Shown: piece by piece, positions 63,420-64,000 of the stretch
How the letters are laid out: every line of letters begins with the position of its first letter
Position numbering within the stretch: the stretch's first letter is position 1
DNA from: Pseudomaricurvus hydrocarbonicus
GTDB taxonomy: Bacteria; Pseudomonadota; Gammaproteobacteria; Pseudomonadales; Cellvibrionaceae
Direction of reading: 5' to 3'
Assembly (NCBI RefSeq): GCF_011602365.1
Contig: NZ_JAAONZ010000004.1
Span: 405,012 to 469,011 of the forward strand
DNA: 64,000 nucleotides
The notes under the pieces: generated by a model
What the model saw: the letters and a program-made list of their open reading frames with translations, nothing else
The model's database searches: none
What the model was told of the DNA's origin: nothing
Program-made: the position numbers and the translations under genes

Positions 63420-63421
63420 CG

Positions 63422-63817
63422 ATGGAAAAAAAATTAGTTAAATCAAAATTGAATGACTCATTCATATACTCAGAATTTGAGTATTCCATCAAACCACCCT
63501 GGACCTTAAAAATAACTGTAGCCAATACTTTTGACTTTTCTTGTGTGGCAGCCGATTTATTTGAAGCCTTTGTCAAAGCTAGAAAAGAAGCCTCTAAAAT
63601 CAATTTATATTTCCTCTGTAACGGCGCAAGAGAAAACGTCTACCCCTCTCCAATGATGAAAAGCATGGCAGGTGGCGCCATTGCTTACACCCTAACTATA
63701 GGACAACAAGCTCGTAGAAATGACACTGTAAAAGTGTTTGAAGAAACTGAAGAGGAAATCGCATCTGTAGAAGGACAGAGGCAGTTTTACGAACGATGGT
63801 TAACATCGCTGCAATAA
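63422..63817 (+). CDS. candidate immunity protein for the RHS toxin
   Basis: The 131-residue protein starts two bases after the toxin stop. It is AT-rich like the toxin tip, has no signal or membrane span, and I recognise no family. It contains SIKPPWTLKITVANTFDFSC and KSMAGGAIAYTLTIGQQARR. Position directly behind the toxin tip is the usual place for the cognate antidote, and composition suggests that both were acquired together. No other small gene follows in the window before the IS-like end. Confidence 0.75.
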   Translation: MEKKLVKSKLNDSFIYSEFEYSIKPPWTLKITVANTFDFSCVAADLFEAFVKARKEASKINLYFLCNGARENVYPSPMMKSMAGGAIAYTLTIGQQARRNDTVKVFEETEEEIASVEGQRQFYERWLTSLQ

Positions 63818-63884
63818 CTTTCGAATAATAAACGAGAACATTAAGCAGCTTACCAGCATCAAAAAAACGGCTTCAAGACGAGAA

Positions 63885-64000
63885 TGTCCCACTAACTGTG
63901 TAAACCCCGTGATTCATATTACCCTAGAGGAGTTAATGAATCATGGTATCGACAATGAAAAACAAAGAACTACAGGACATGGCCGACAAGGTGGCTGGCG
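63885..64000 (+). mobile_element. possible left end of an IS256-family insertion sequence
   Basis: After the immunity gene a segment with CTAACTGTGTAAACC (63892-63906) is followed by GAGGAG and a start codon. ACTGTGTAAA-type ends are known from IS256-family elements, and the first residues of the following frame suit such a transposase. The other end is outside the window, so the boundary is approximate. Confidence 0.35.
63943..64000 (+). CDS. start of a cut-off ORF, possibly IS256-family transposase
   Basis: The frame starts MVSTMKNKELQDMADKVAG and is open to the window edge. GGAG lies ten bases before the ATG at 63943; an ATG at 63936 begins a different, less protein-like frame. The KNKELQ.MA.K.AG beginning resembles the N-terminus of mutator-type transposases as I remember them. 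With 19 residues this is only a suggestion. Confidence 0.4.
   Translation, partial: MVSTMKNKELQDMADKVAG

Noticed and set aside
53385..64000. Complete type VI secretion cluster
   Set aside because: No tssB/C, tssJ-M, clpV or tssE-like genes are seen; only payload and spike components are present.

Overview
The window looks like chromosome of a marine-type gammaproteobacterium with moderate GC. Supporting this are prfB-lysS adjacency with the RF2 frameshift, the divergent finR/fpr pair, DUF3581, DUF416 (YjaG), and an scpA-scpB-rluB / YciO / PHP / VC0807 / YciI block as in Pseudomonas relatives. A TonB receptor plus hydrolase operon and a beta-oxidation operon suggest use of lipids or other hydrophobic substrates. 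A Hahella/Marinobacter/Ketobacter-like host is an inference. No rRNA, tRNA or CRISPR array was seen.

Layout. 1-2.8 kb: a cut-off SUKH protein, a small unknown protein, DUF3581 and a periplasmic binding-like protein. 2.9-9.1 kb: finR/fpr, a TetR regulator, a tandem repeat, a pair of identical-architecture palindromes, then an alpha/beta hydrolase and a TonB-dependent receptor. 9.3-20.6 kb: mostly housekeeping (thioesterase, lysS, prfB, nitroreductase, LpxL-like acyltransferase, hrpB, alkaline phosphatase). 20.8-27.7 kb: a second periplasmic binding-like protein, then a four-gene acyl-CoA oxidation operon (acyl-CoA dehydrogenase, MaoC hydratase, SDR, thiolase) divergent from an XRE/MmyB-type regulator. 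27.8-32.4 kb: a DUF457 membrane protein, a YebC-family protein, a DUF4442 thioesterase convergent with a MarR regulator, and an HPP membrane protein. 32.4-43.8 kb: the rluB/scpB/scpA/YciO/PHP/VC0807/YciI block, an SH3 protein, a cyclophilin, pdxJ, a CBS protein, a DUF2520 dehydrogenase-like protein and a SpoU methyltransferase. 44.3-53.3 kb: a PLD lipoprotein, an MFS transporter, an ammonium transporter, TgpA-type transglutaminase plus DUF58, and YjaG.

53.4-64 kb is the accessory part. An hcp-vgrG-DUF6931-PAAR set on the minus strand forms an orphan type VI secretion payload module with no core apparatus genes in view. It is followed by a Y1/REP-type transposase relative that has lost its HUH metal-binding histidines, a PP2C phosphatase, and a 1312-residue RHS polymorphic toxin with an AT-rich tip resembling ADP-ribosyltransferases. 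A candidate immunity gene starts two bases after the toxin. The window ends in what may be the left end of an IS256-type insertion sequence.

The most interesting signals are the degenerate HUH protein inside the type VI/RHS island, the two CGGAA-N6-TTCCG sites exactly 40 bp apart before the hydrolase/TonB operon, an in-frame 15/30-bp minisatellite in the transglutaminase gene, and 13-bp repeats that each carry an SD-like G run and an ATG at the start of an unknown gene.
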